Virus record (IMG/VR): IMGVR_UViG_3300025655_005204
Coordinates: 1 to 45,923 of that record
DNA: 45,923 nucleotides
Strand: one strand, 5' to 3'
From: a virus
Shown here: piece after piece, positions 7,068 to 14,320 of the stretch
How the letters are laid out: every line of letters begins with the position of its first letter
How positions within the stretch are numbered: the first letter of the stretch is position 1
Position numbers and translations under genes: made by a program
The notes under the pieces: generated by a model
What the model saw: only the letters and a program-made list of their open reading frames with translations
The model's database searches: none
What the model was told of the DNA's origin: nothing

Positions 7068-7540
7068 TCGAACTCGCCATCTTCTCTATGCCCGACACGC
7101 ATAGCCATATTTGAGTCGGTCTCTCTTACCTCAACTTTACAGCACCAGATGCGTTCTGCTTCCGTTTTGCCGTAGTTGGGCAAAAAAATTGTATTAATGT
7201 ATTCATAGAGGAAGTCTGCTAAACCCTCGCATCCGGTCTTTTCAACTTCTGTGATCTTTGCTAGGCCCTTCTTGCCTAGTTCTAGTAGTGTGTCACGGTC
7301 TGGATCATCCTGTGCTACTAGCAGGGTGTGATCAAACCAATCTTCTAGGTTTTGTTTTAGTGGCTTCAAACCACCAAAGTCCATGCACCAGTTTCTAGCG
7401 TCTAGTGTGTCGCATTCAAACTCAAAATGGAAACTTAATGCGTATCCATGAATTAAATTACAATGACTGTCTGCTCTCCACTGCCTGTATGCTACTGGAC
7501 CTAAGTGTCTATATGTTTTAGTACTAATATATTTTGCCAT
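7064..7540 (-). CDS. queD: 6-carboxy-tetrahydropterin synthase QueD-like
   Basis: A 158-residue PTPS/QueD-family protein converting dihydroneopterin triphosphate to 6-carboxytetrahydropterin. Visible are SHCNLIHGYALSF (25-37) with C27 as catalytic Cys and H31, a D70-H71 pair (WFDHTLL), and VEVRET (E140). The usual second His of the HGH zinc motif is Tyr33 (HGY). I recall the same HGY form in other marine phage homologues, so it may be a phage subfamily with altered metal ligands. The gene has its own late-promoter box and is followed by queE with a 4-base overlap. Confidence 0.85.
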   Translation of the reverse strand: MAKYISTKTYRHLGPVAYRQWRADSHCNLIHGYALSFHFEFECDTLDARNWCMDFGGLKPLKQNLEDWFDHTLLVAQDDPDRDTLLELGKKGLAKITEVEKTGCEGLADFLYEYINTIFLPNYGKTEAERIWCCKVEVRETDSNMAMRVGHREDGEFE

Positions 7541-7573
7541 AATTTATACTCCTTGGTTATGGAGTGTGCGGAA

Positions 7574-7581
7574 TATTTATA
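7574..7581 (-). promoter_or_regulatory. T4-like late promoter TATAAATA for queD-queE
   Basis: Read on the minus strand, this is an exact TATAAATA, the T4 late -10 consensus. It lies 33 bases upstream of the queD ATG, leaving room for a short leader with an AAGGAG ribosome-binding site. This suggests that the deazapurine genes from here down are expressed late. Confidence 0.6.
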
Positions 7582-7625
7582 GAGGGAACGAACACCTAAG
7601 ACCTCTTAGCGTTATGATACTATAC

Positions 7626-8204
7626 TTATTTAGATTTAGCAAGTTTTTTATTCATTCTTTCTCTGAGGGCATTGGCTTCCACTGCTTGGAATGCCAGTAT
7701 GCTACGCATTTCCTTGCACCTACGTTGTGGGCCCTTGCCAATGTGCGGAATGCTACTGTCAAAAGTAACCAGTTTACAGGGCTCATACTCGCTGGCATAC
7801 AAATTATCTTCACCAGCAAACAAGGTTTCACCACCCCAGTTTCTTTCCCATGTTTTATCAGTATAAAGTACACCGGTAATGCTTTGTCCAAATACTGGCC
7901 AATCTGTGTGAAAGTCTCCGTCCTGACCAAACGTATTACTACTAGCCATGCTTCTAACCAACATATAGTTGTCAGGCGCTAGATCCAAAAACCGTTCCGT
8001 TAAAGTTTTAGCAATGCTAGGACATTCATCATTAAATTCGTGTTTGTGCACGTGATAAAATCCCTGGAACCACATTGGATAGTTTGGTTCAATTTGATCA
8101 TCACTTACTTGGCCAAAACGCCATTTCGGCGCGTATACAATTTTCCTTAAAACATCAATGTGTTCGCTATCAGATATCCAATTTTTGTATTCTGTAAAAA
8201 GCAT
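7626..8204 (-). CDS. 2-oxoglutarate/Fe(II) dioxygenase (prolyl 4-hydroxylase type)
   Basis: A 192-residue dioxygenase. The metal triad is H99-T-D101 (FHTDW) with H154 (IPHIG), and R167 is placed to bind 2-oxoglutarate (RRCKEMRSIL). The ATG at 8204 is chosen because it overlaps the stop of the upstream gene (TAATG); a longer frame from 8237 would lie inside that gene. Family members hydroxylate proteins, nucleic acid bases or small molecules, and the substrate cannot be told. Small P4H-type enzymes are common in T4-like marine phages. Confidence 0.8.
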   Translation of the reverse strand: MLFTEYKNWISDSEHIDVLRKIVYAPKWRFGQVSDDQIEPNYPMWFQGFYHVHKHEFNDECPSIAKTLTERFLDLAPDNYMLVRSMASSNTFGQDGDFHTDWPVFGQSITGVLYTDKTWERNWGGETLFAGEDNLYASEYEPCKLVTFDSSIPHIGKGPQRRCKEMRSILAFQAVEANALRERMNKKLAKSK

Positions 8205-8683
8205 TACCACCATTCCTCGTAGGGAAAAACTACCCAAACATCTTCTTCTGCTTTGTTTATTTCAATACAGGAATAATTGATGTTAAATGGACTTGCTAGA
8301 TTGTTTACAATAGTTGCAAAGCGAACACTGTTTCCCCAAACAGTATCTTCCATATTATAGACACTGGAATTCCAATCTTTCTTTATCCATTCTAACGTCG
8401 CGCCACTATCGTTTATGTCATCTACGATAAGGATTTTTTTGCCAGCATGAGCATCCTCTGCCATCCAGCAGTTGGATTCATTATCATATTCGCCATCACG
8501 TAGTCTAACATCCAGGGTGTACATCTTAATACCTGTTAGATGGCTCACTAGCACTGCCGGAACAAGCCCACCTCTAGTAATACCTACAATATAATCTGGC
8601 CTCCAACTATCAGCATACATCTGCGCTATGATGTTATGCACAGACTTTTTAATTTGTTTATTAGAAAGATACAACTTTTTCAT
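8204..8683 (-). CDS. Phosphoribosyltransferase
   Basis: A 159-residue type I phosphoribosyltransferase. The PRPP-binding loop is ILIVDDINDSGAT (84-96), with an upstream YIVGITRGGLVPAVLVSHL segment as in xanthine/hypoxanthine-guanine enzymes. The start at 8683 (MKKLYLSNKQ) is preferred over 8746 because it has an AGGT site and cuts the overlap with the upstream gene to 23 bases. It probably salvages a purine, or perhaps a deazapurine, base. Its specificity is not readable. Confidence 0.82.
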   Translation of the reverse strand: MKKLYLSNKQIKKSVHNIIAQMYADSWRPDYIVGITRGGLVPAVLVSHLTGIKMYTLDVRLRDGEYDNESNCWMAEDAHAGKKILIVDDINDSGATLEWIKKDWNSSVYNMEDTVWGNSVRFATIVNNLASPFNINYSCIEINKAEEDVWVVFPYEEWW

Positions 8684-9098
8684 TTCTGACCTTTTGTTTC
8701 CGCCATTCAAAATATTTTTCATTGTGCATCCATTTGCCTTCAACAATAAAACCCCATTCCCTAATTTTTGGTCCCGGAATAAAAAGCGTCCATGCTGTAA
8801 CCCCGGGTTTAAGTTCTATGCGATGTAAACTACGAGGACTACAAATCCTCGCATGACCCGGGCCGCGCCAAAATCTACCTTTAGGCGTTGTTTCCCAATA
8901 ACCACCGCGTAGTATTAGTGTAAAGTAAGGCCATGGATGATCGTGCAGTTCGTCGGGGTCGCTGCTTAAAAACTTATGTAGGAAAACGTTGAATGGAAAC
9001 CATTTCCTGTCCTTTAAAAAGAGGTAGTATCGTTCTAGGTAAGGTTGTTGACCCAGCCTATCTAGTATAATTTTCTTTCTATTCTTTAAAAATTTCAT
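8661..9098 (-). CDS. Cupin-fold protein
   Basis: A 145-residue protein with a cupin-like metal motif, DELHDHPWPYFTLILRGGYWE, and a second strand ARICSPRSLHRIEL. It resembles small phage proteins of unknown enzymatic role. ATG at 9098 (MKFLKNRKK) is favoured; an in-frame ATG at 9146 would overlap the acetyltransferase gene by 68 bases. A dioxygenase or sugar isomerase role is possible but not demonstrated. Confidence 0.65.
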   Translation of the reverse strand: MKFLKNRKKIILDRLGQQPYLERYYLFLKDRKWFPFNVFLHKFLSSDPDELHDHPWPYFTLILRGGYWETTPKGRFWRGPGHARICSPRSLHRIELKPGVTAWTLFIPGPKIREWGFIVEGKWMHNEKYFEWRKQKVRNEKVVSF

Positions 9099-9546
9099 AT
9101 TCGTAGTTATCCGTTTCACTATTAAGGTTAAGAATAAAAGCGCCATTGTTTAAATGGAATTTTTTAGCCATTGCTGTTTTTGGACTAAGTGTTACCAAAC
9201 GTTTTATTTTTCTTTGTTGCTTTAGAATTTCAAGTAGATCAAAAATTATGTTTCTACCTGCGCCTGGTGCCTTACTCCAAACTGTGTAGGCAACTGCAAT
9301 ATCACCATGCTGTTCGTCTTGATGCGCTGCTTGACTGTAATAGTCTAGTTCTTCAACAGTGATAGGAACTTCATTGCAATATGCTACACAAACCGCCGCT
9401 TTATATTCTTCTCCCTCTACAAGAGCGTAAACATTACGTCCTGGACTAAATCTAAAATCTAAAGATAGTTCGGGACGAACTGGATCATCAACCACATTAA
9501 AGTTATATTTTTTATAATTATCGTGATTGATGATTACCAGTTTCAT
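9079..9546 (-). CDS. GNAT-family acetyltransferase
   Basis: A 155-residue protein. AVAYTVWSKAPGAGRNIIFDLL (84-105) looks like GNAT motif A with the R/QxxGxG/A-type acetyl-CoA loop. RLVTLSPKTAMAKKFHLNNGA fits motif B. The substrate is unknown. AAGGA lies ahead of the ATG. It starts nine bases after the autotransporter stop, so it may be read through from that promoter. Confidence 0.7.
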   Translation of the reverse strand: MKLVIINHDNYKKYNFNVVDDPVRPELSLDFRFSPGRNVYALVEGEEYKAAVCVAYCNEVPITVEELDYYSQAAHQDEQHGDIAVAYTVWSKAPGAGRNIIFDLLEILKQQRKIKRLVTLSPKTAMAKKFHLNNGAFILNLNSETDNYEYEIFKE

Positions 9547-9555
9547 TCTAGTTCC

Positions 9556-12500
9556 TTAGAATTTTAAGTTTAGTCTTACGCCCAAGTTCCAAACATTGTT
9601 GTCTTCGGTACCGGCTACGTTGAACCTGCGTTCACCGAACGCACCAATGCTGAGGTCTTCTTGTGTATATTTTACAAAAATACCAGCGTCATGTTCAATA
9701 ACTTTTGTGCTCGCATCCGCACTTCCCTCATTGTACAGGACCTGACCATCAAGTGTACGACCAGTTGGTACTTTATAATTCATTCTGCCACTAGTAATAC
9801 TTAGCGGCTGACTGTAGGTAGCACCCATTGCCCAACCAGCCGCTGGTTTGAAACCAACACCAATACCCCAACTATCGCTGATCAATGAGCTATAACCTTT
9901 AATCAAGCTAAAGTCTTGGCTAGGTGTAACATCTGTCATGCCTAGTTGATAGTTACCAAAACCATAGATCTTGTCAGTAAAGTTATGTTTGATGTTCAGG
10001 CTAACGTAGTTTGTATTATGTCCTTCGCCTACGCCCATATAACCCTGTTGAATGTTGTTAAGAAACTTTTTTGTTTCCTGAACAAAACCTAGCCCAAAGT
10101 CGATCCTTGTGTCTTTGTTGTCAACAACTGCGTAGTTAATATTAGCGGCGTAGTCGCCTGATGCATCCTGATCCATCTTAACGCTGAAACTTAGACCCAT
10201 GATTTCAGGGATGTTAAGATTTTGATTGCCACCGGCTAGGTTAGCATAACCATCGTAGCGTTGCTTACGATCATCGGCAGCAAACGCTACTCCCTCAACA
10301 AACCCTCCGGGCCTCGTATCAACCTTCTGGGTGTTGTTTAGATCTACGGTGTAATCGCGCTCGAAGCTGTCAAGTACCATTACCTTACCAAGAACAGCAA
10401 ACGCATCACTGCTTACCGTGCCAAGTGCCGCACCACCAGACAATGTACCCAGCTCGGCCACAGCACCAGCAGTACGTCCACTTGTTGGAATGCCTGTAGC
10501 ACCAACTGGCTGTGTAGCACGATCCAAGTCCAGCAAACCACTACCGTGCACACCAGGATTGTATCCAGGCAAATCCTTGCTAGCGGTGGTCGTCACCAAT
10601 TTAACTAGGTTCTCGCCTTTCATGTGTGGCCACATTTGGTGCAGGATTGCCAAAGCTCCTGTAACCTGTGGAGCCGCCATACTAGTGCCACTTTTATCAA
10701 CCGTACCGGTAGTGCCTGTCATGCTTGCACTTTGTACACTCATACCCGGAGCAAGAATATAAAAGTCCTTCATGCTGGCAGCATCCATACAGGTAGCAGT
10801 AGTTTCGTTATAAGTGGTACAAAGATGACCACCCTTCACACCCTGGACAATGTTATTATTCTGATCCCAGTTACCAACTACCAGCATTCTTCCACCTAGA
10901 ATAAGCTGGCCATTTTCTGTGGCAGTTGCCATCTGACCAGTACCATAGACATAGTCTCGGTTTTCATTGCCAGCACTGTTCACTAGTACCTGTTCGGAAC
11001 CTAGTGCGGTTGCCCATTGTTTTGCTTCACCTAGGGCACCATTGTATCCATTTACTCCATAATATGAGTTAGTGGATTTATAGGTGCCGTCGCCGGTAAC
11101 AACGACGCTGCTACGCAAAGCACTATCTGATGCGTAGTTAGCACTAACGCTGTAGGCAATACTGCCTAGGTTAGCAGCCCATGCTGCACCCTGGCGAGCA
11201 AGGGTGAAGCTGTAACCTGTGGTGTCTGTTACCTTCACCACCGCAACATCAGCATCGAAGGCAACACCGTGCATACCTGTGCCATCCCTACGACCAGCAG
11301 CAATACCCAGAACGTGGCTACCGTGACCAACTTGATCCTGCATGCCAGCGTCAGCATTACCTTCGGCCTTTACGCCGGTTAGTGTGTTATAGGTATGTTT
11401 TACCGCATTTTTTAGGTCTGTATGTTGAGTATTATAACCTGTGTCTGCGATGGCAATCAGACTGCCCTTACCAGTCCAACCTCGGCTATAAGCAACATCT
11501 GCTTTAATAAGACTCTTAAAGTCGGTCCATCCACCAGCAGCACCAAGGGTAAACTCAGGTGTTTTAAAGTCCTGCGGATTTGTGCTCATGCCCGGTGTAG
11601 GAGTGCCCATGTCGGCAAGGTTCACGGATCCTGTGGTCTCCGTTGGAGAAGTTGTATCACCTGCTACTGCGTCTGTGGTGGTTTCACTCATTACCTTGGA
11701 CCACTGGTCAGTATTTACAGTATTAGCAGTAGTAACAGCCACAACCGTTTCTCCACGAATGAGCTCTTCTCTGCCATCGGTCCAGATTTTCTTTGTAACC
11801 GGAGTGGTCTTTGTTGTGGTTGTAGTTATAACGGTTGCGGTTTGTGTATAAAACCGAGTAACAGTGGTAACCGTCTTACCATCCGCGGTTGCGGTTGTGG
11901 TTTTATCTTCGTAGGTTGTATTAAACACTGGATCGCCTTCTGAGACCTCAGTAACAACCTCGTTGGTCACTGTTTCCTGTTTAACAACGTGCTCGGTAGT
12001 AGAGCTTACAACACCCTCTGAAACCTCAACGATTTTTTCCTCTTCTACCGTGCTTACAATTTCATCAGTGGCGTCATTGGTAAAACTATGACCATCTGCG
12101 TAGTTATACACGCTGATCTTTGGGTACGTTTTTGTTGTGGTAATAGGAGTTGTTTTTGTTGTGGTAGTTTTCCTAATAGTCTTGTGAAGGATGCTGCCGT
12201 CGGCCTGTGTTTCATCTACGTTGCGATCCTCGTAGACATTTGTAACAACAGTTTCGCCGCGAGTAACAACCGTGGTTGGATCATTTTGTTCAGTAACAGT
12301 ATATCCAATAACTGAAGATAGTTGCTCTTTAGTTACTTGTGGGGCGGCATCAAATGTCTGCTTGTTAACAATATCACGTTTATCGCCATTTACTACGCTG
12401 GTAGTACCATCACTAAAAACAGTGGTAGTAATGTTTTGAACGGTAATCGTCCATGTACGATCATATTCCATGTTTTTTGTAGTGGTTCGTATCCATGTAG

Positions 12501-13152
12501 CAGTTCGCACTAGATCGCTGATGCTAGAGCCACCAGTAACAGTTTGTTCACCGTTATTAACTTCTGTGCTTTTGATACGTTCTGCAGAATTTACAGCGCC
12601 ACCTGTTGCTACCGTAACGGAACTTGTTGAAGCACTAATCACAGTGGGTTTACCGGCGTTAAAAATCTCAGTTTTCTTTTCTGTGATCTTAGTTTCAATG
12701 CTGGCTTTTGAATTGAGGAATTCTAAGCTCTTAGTATCATACGCTTGTCCTGCTTGAACGTTAGCAACGACTGGTCGTAAATCCTCTTTAAGGATTTTAA
12801 TTACCGCTTCTGCTTGTCGCCATTCCTCGGAAGTTACTTTAACGGCAAGAAGAGTTGGATCCATGCTTTGTTTGTATGATTCCCAACTTGAAATAACCTT
12901 GTCAATTCGACCAACAACTGACCGGGCTAGTTGTTTGTCCGACTCAGTTGGATTTGTTAACGCACTAAGACTTGCACTAGAAGTGGCAAGGTTAACTACC
13001 GTTTCTAATTCACTGATTTGTCCACTGATAGCGGAAAATGCACTATTATTTGATAATGCACTCTTTACACTGCTGATGGCACCAGGACCGCCCTGGCAAG
13101 CCGATAGCAATGCTGTAGATGCCAATAATGCACTAATGTATGTTTTTTTCAT
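9556..13152 (-). CDS. S8 (subtilisin-like) serine protease autotransporter lipoprotein
   Basis: A 1198-residue protein. Residues 1-19 form a lipoprotein signal peptide with the lipobox LLSAC (Cys19). Next come an alpha-helical segment (about 30-165), a Thr/Val-rich beta-repeat region (about 200-500), and an S8 peptidase domain with D570 (IADTG), H610 (GHGSHV), the oxyanion-type Asn N729 (NSAGNE) and S824 (GTSMAAP). The last ~270 residues look like an outer-membrane beta barrel ending in Phe. This is the layout of bacterial autotransporter proteases, secreted to or released from the cell surface. It is unexpected in a phage. It has its own strong sigma70-type promoter. Roles in host-surface change or superinfection exclusion are inference only. 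Confidence 0.88.
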   Translation of the reverse strand: MKKTYISALLASTALLSACQGGPGAISSVKSALSNNSAFSAISGQISELETVVNLATSSASLSALTNPTESDKQLARSVVGRIDKVISSWESYKQSMDPTLLAVKVTSEEWRQAEAVIKILKEDLRPVVANVQAGQAYDTKSLEFLNSKASIETKITEKKTEIFNAGKPTVISASTSSVTVATGGAVNSAERIKSTEVNNGEQTVTGGSSISDLVRTATWIRTTTKNMEYDRTWTITVQNITTTVFSDGTTSVVNGDKRDIVNKQTFDAAPQVTKEQLSSVIGYTVTEQNDPTTVVTRGETVVTNVYEDRNVDETQADGSILHKTIRKTTTTKTTPITTTKTYPKISVYNYADGHSFTNDATDEIVSTVEEEKIVEVSEGVVSSTTEHVVKQETVTNEVVTEVSEGDPVFNTTYEDKTTTATADGKTVTTVTRFYTQTATVITTTTTKTTPVTKKIWTDGREELIRGETVVAVTTANTVNTDQWSKVMSETTTDAVAGDTTSPTETTGSVNLADMGTPTPGMSTNPQDFKTPEFTLGAAGGWTDFKSLIKADVAYSRGWTGKGSLIAIADTGYNTQHTDLKNAVKHTYNTLTGVKAEGNADAGMQDQVGHGSHVLGIAAGRRDGTGMHGVAFDADVAVVKVTDTTGYSFTLARQGAAWAANLGSIAYSVSANYASDSALRSSVVVTGDGTYKSTNSYYGVNGYNGALGEAKQWATALGSEQVLVNSAGNENRDYVYGTGQMATATENGQLILGGRMLVVGNWDQNNNIVQGVKGGHLCTTYNETTATCMDAASMKDFYILAPGMSVQSASMTGTTGTVDKSGTSMAAPQVTGALAILHQMWPHMKGENLVKLVTTTASKDLPGYNPGVHGSGLLDLDRATQPVGATGIPTSGRTAGAVAELGTLSGGAALGTVSSDAFAVLGKVMVLDSFERDYTVDLNNTQKVDTRPGGFVEGVAFAADDRKQRYDGYANLAGGNQNLNIPEIMGLSFSVKMDQDASGDYAANINYAVVDNKDTRIDFGLGFVQETKKFLNNIQQGYMGVGEGHNTNYVSLNIKHNFTDKIYGFGNYQLGMTDVTPSQDFSLIKGYSSLISDSWGIGVGFKPAAGWAMGATYSQPLSITSGRMNYKVPTGRTLDGQVLYNEGSADASTKVIEHDAGIFVKYTQEDLSIGAFGERRFNVAGTEDNNVWNLGVRLNLKF
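11713..12495 (-). repeat. Thr-rich beta-repeat coding region of the autotransporter
   Basis: Codes residues about 220-480, with imperfect repeats. RGETVV occurs at 298-303 and again at 467-472. TTPITTTK (335-342) matches TTPVTKK (450-456). Short YxDG turns (FSDG, YADG, WTDG) recur. At DNA level the plus strand shows recurring TTTGTTGTGGT. The pattern suggests a repetitive beta stalk between the membrane-anchored N-terminus and the protease domain. Confidence 0.55.
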
Positions 13153-13180
13153 AATAACACCTATGTTTCTAAAGCAACAA

Positions 13181-13197
13181 CTACGATAAACTCGTAG
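13181..13197 (-). other. Leader hairpin of the autotransporter mRNA
   Basis: CTACGA and TCGTAG form a 6-bp perfect inverted repeat with a 5-base spacer, between the predicted transcription start (about 13201) and the ATG at 13152. It could be an RNA hairpin in the 5' leader or a small operator. No U-run follows it. Confidence 0.4.
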
Positions 13198-13207
13198 CTT
13201 ATACTTT

Positions 13208-13235
13208 ATGATAACATGGTGTTAGCAAACGTCAA
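13208..13235 (-). promoter_or_regulatory. Sigma70-type promoter for the autotransporter
   Basis: On the minus strand TTGACG (13235-13230) is followed after 16 bases by TATCAT (13213-13208), one mismatch each from consensus. A leader of about 50 bases follows, with an AGGTG ribosome-binding site before the ATG. This points to recognition by unmodified host RNA polymerase. Confidence 0.65.
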
Positions 13236-13246
13236 CTGTTTTTAGA

Positions 13247-13600
13247 TTATTTTTTTGGTACGGTTACCAAAACATCCCAGGCCGTATAGTGTTTTTGTAA
13301 TTTTTTATAGTTTTCCCAGGTTTCTTTAAGTTCGGGATATTTGTGATGTAGTTCTAGGTCCACAAAGGTGCTGCCACTTTTGATAGCTTCTTTAATGGGG
13401 TCATATTCTATATAATCGAGAGGAAAATTATTATTATTTGTTGTACTATGTGTCCAGCCAGTACATTCGTCATAGTACAGATTTCCAGGCATGGTAATTT
13501 CTACCCTATTTTCTGTAGGATCGCCAAAATCTCTAGCGTAGACCGTTAGACCACCGTCCGGAGACTCGTATATTTTTGGTTTAGTATTGTCTGCTGACAT
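13247..13600 (-). CDS. Conserved T4-like phage protein, unknown function
   Basis: A 117-residue protein. The opening KPKIYESPDGGLTVYARDFGD is a sequence type common in marine T4-like phages, with no assigned role. An Asn run (TTNNNNF) lies in the middle. It may be beta-rich at the N-terminus and helical at the C-terminus (ELKETWENYKKLQKH). It overlaps the folE stop by one base, so it is probably co-translated. Confidence 0.7.
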   Translation of the reverse strand: MSADNTKPKIYESPDGGLTVYARDFGDPTENRVEITMPGNLYYDECTGWTHSTTNNNNFPLDYIEYDPIKEAIKSGSTFVDLELHHKYPELKETWENYKKLQKHYTAWDVLVTVPKK

Positions 13601-14298
13601 TAGTAAACTCCCTTACCTCCCGACGATTGTTGTAACTTGATATTGTCAAAAAATTCCTTTTTTGTAGCCGGGTCATCTTTAAATGCTCCACGAAGAACGG
13701 TTGTCTGGGTCAACGAACTGGTTGCCATTATTCCTCTGTTAGTGCAACAACCATGTTCGCCACCAATATGAACTGCTACATCCTTGCTGCCAGTTGCTGC
13801 TTGAATTTCTCGGGCAATATCCATAGCAAGTTCTTCTTGTAGTGTTCCGCGTCTGGCACACCACTGTGCTATTCGTGTATATTTGCTTAAACCAATAAGA
13901 GTATCAGCGGCAATAATTCCAATGTATGCTACGCCGGTTACTGGTTGATGATGATGTGAACACATACTTTTTAGTTCACTACGCACCACCAGCATACCAT
14001 CATATCTATCATCGGTAACATTTGGAAATGAGGTGGCATTGGGTTTTGGTTGATAACGACCACTCATAATTTCATTAATATACATCTTAGCCAAACGGTG
14101 GGCAGTATTCTGGCTGTTTGGATCATTAAAACGATCAATCACTAAACTATCCAAAACACCTTCGAACTTTTCAGTAAGTTCATCGATCAATAGTTTGTGT
14201 TCTCCATCATTGATAAATTCACTGATGTTATCACCGGCCCAGTAACGACCATTGGCTTGTTTTATTCGTTCTATGATTTGTTGAGATGTATTATTCAT
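13600..14298 (-). CDS. folE: GTP cyclohydrolase I
   Basis: A 232-residue FolE, making 7,8-dihydroneopterin triphosphate from GTP, the first step toward 7-deazaguanine. Visible are C113 with the H115-H117 cluster (MCSHHHQPVTGVAYIGI), the family helix GLSKYTRIAQWCARRGTLQEELAMDIA, and HGCCTNRGI with H182 and C184/C185 as the other zinc/catalytic residues. The ATG at 14298 is chosen over 14550, because the extra 84 residues would lie in the dpdA gene and look unlike FolE. It starts 22 bases after the DpdA-like stop. Confidence 0.9.
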   Translation of the reverse strand: MNNTSQQIIERIKQANGRYWAGDNISEFINDGEHKLLIDELTEKFEGVLDSLVIDRFNDPNSQNTAHRLAKMYINEIMSGRYQPKPNATSFPNVTDDRYDGMLVVRSELKSMCSHHHQPVTGVAYIGIIAADTLIGLSKYTRIAQWCARRGTLQEELAMDIAREIQAATGSKDVAVHIGGEHGCCTNRGIMATSSLTQTTVLRGAFKDDPATKKEFFDNIKLQQSSGGKGVY

Positions 14299-14320
14299 GC
14301 CCTGAAATCCTCTTGTTCTG

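Noticed and set aside
9556-13152. Idea that the autotransporter marks a bacterial chromosome or prophage border
   Set aside because: Both flanks are tightly packed phage-type genes on the same strand with short gaps, and no integrase, att repeat or bacterial housekeeping gene is present.
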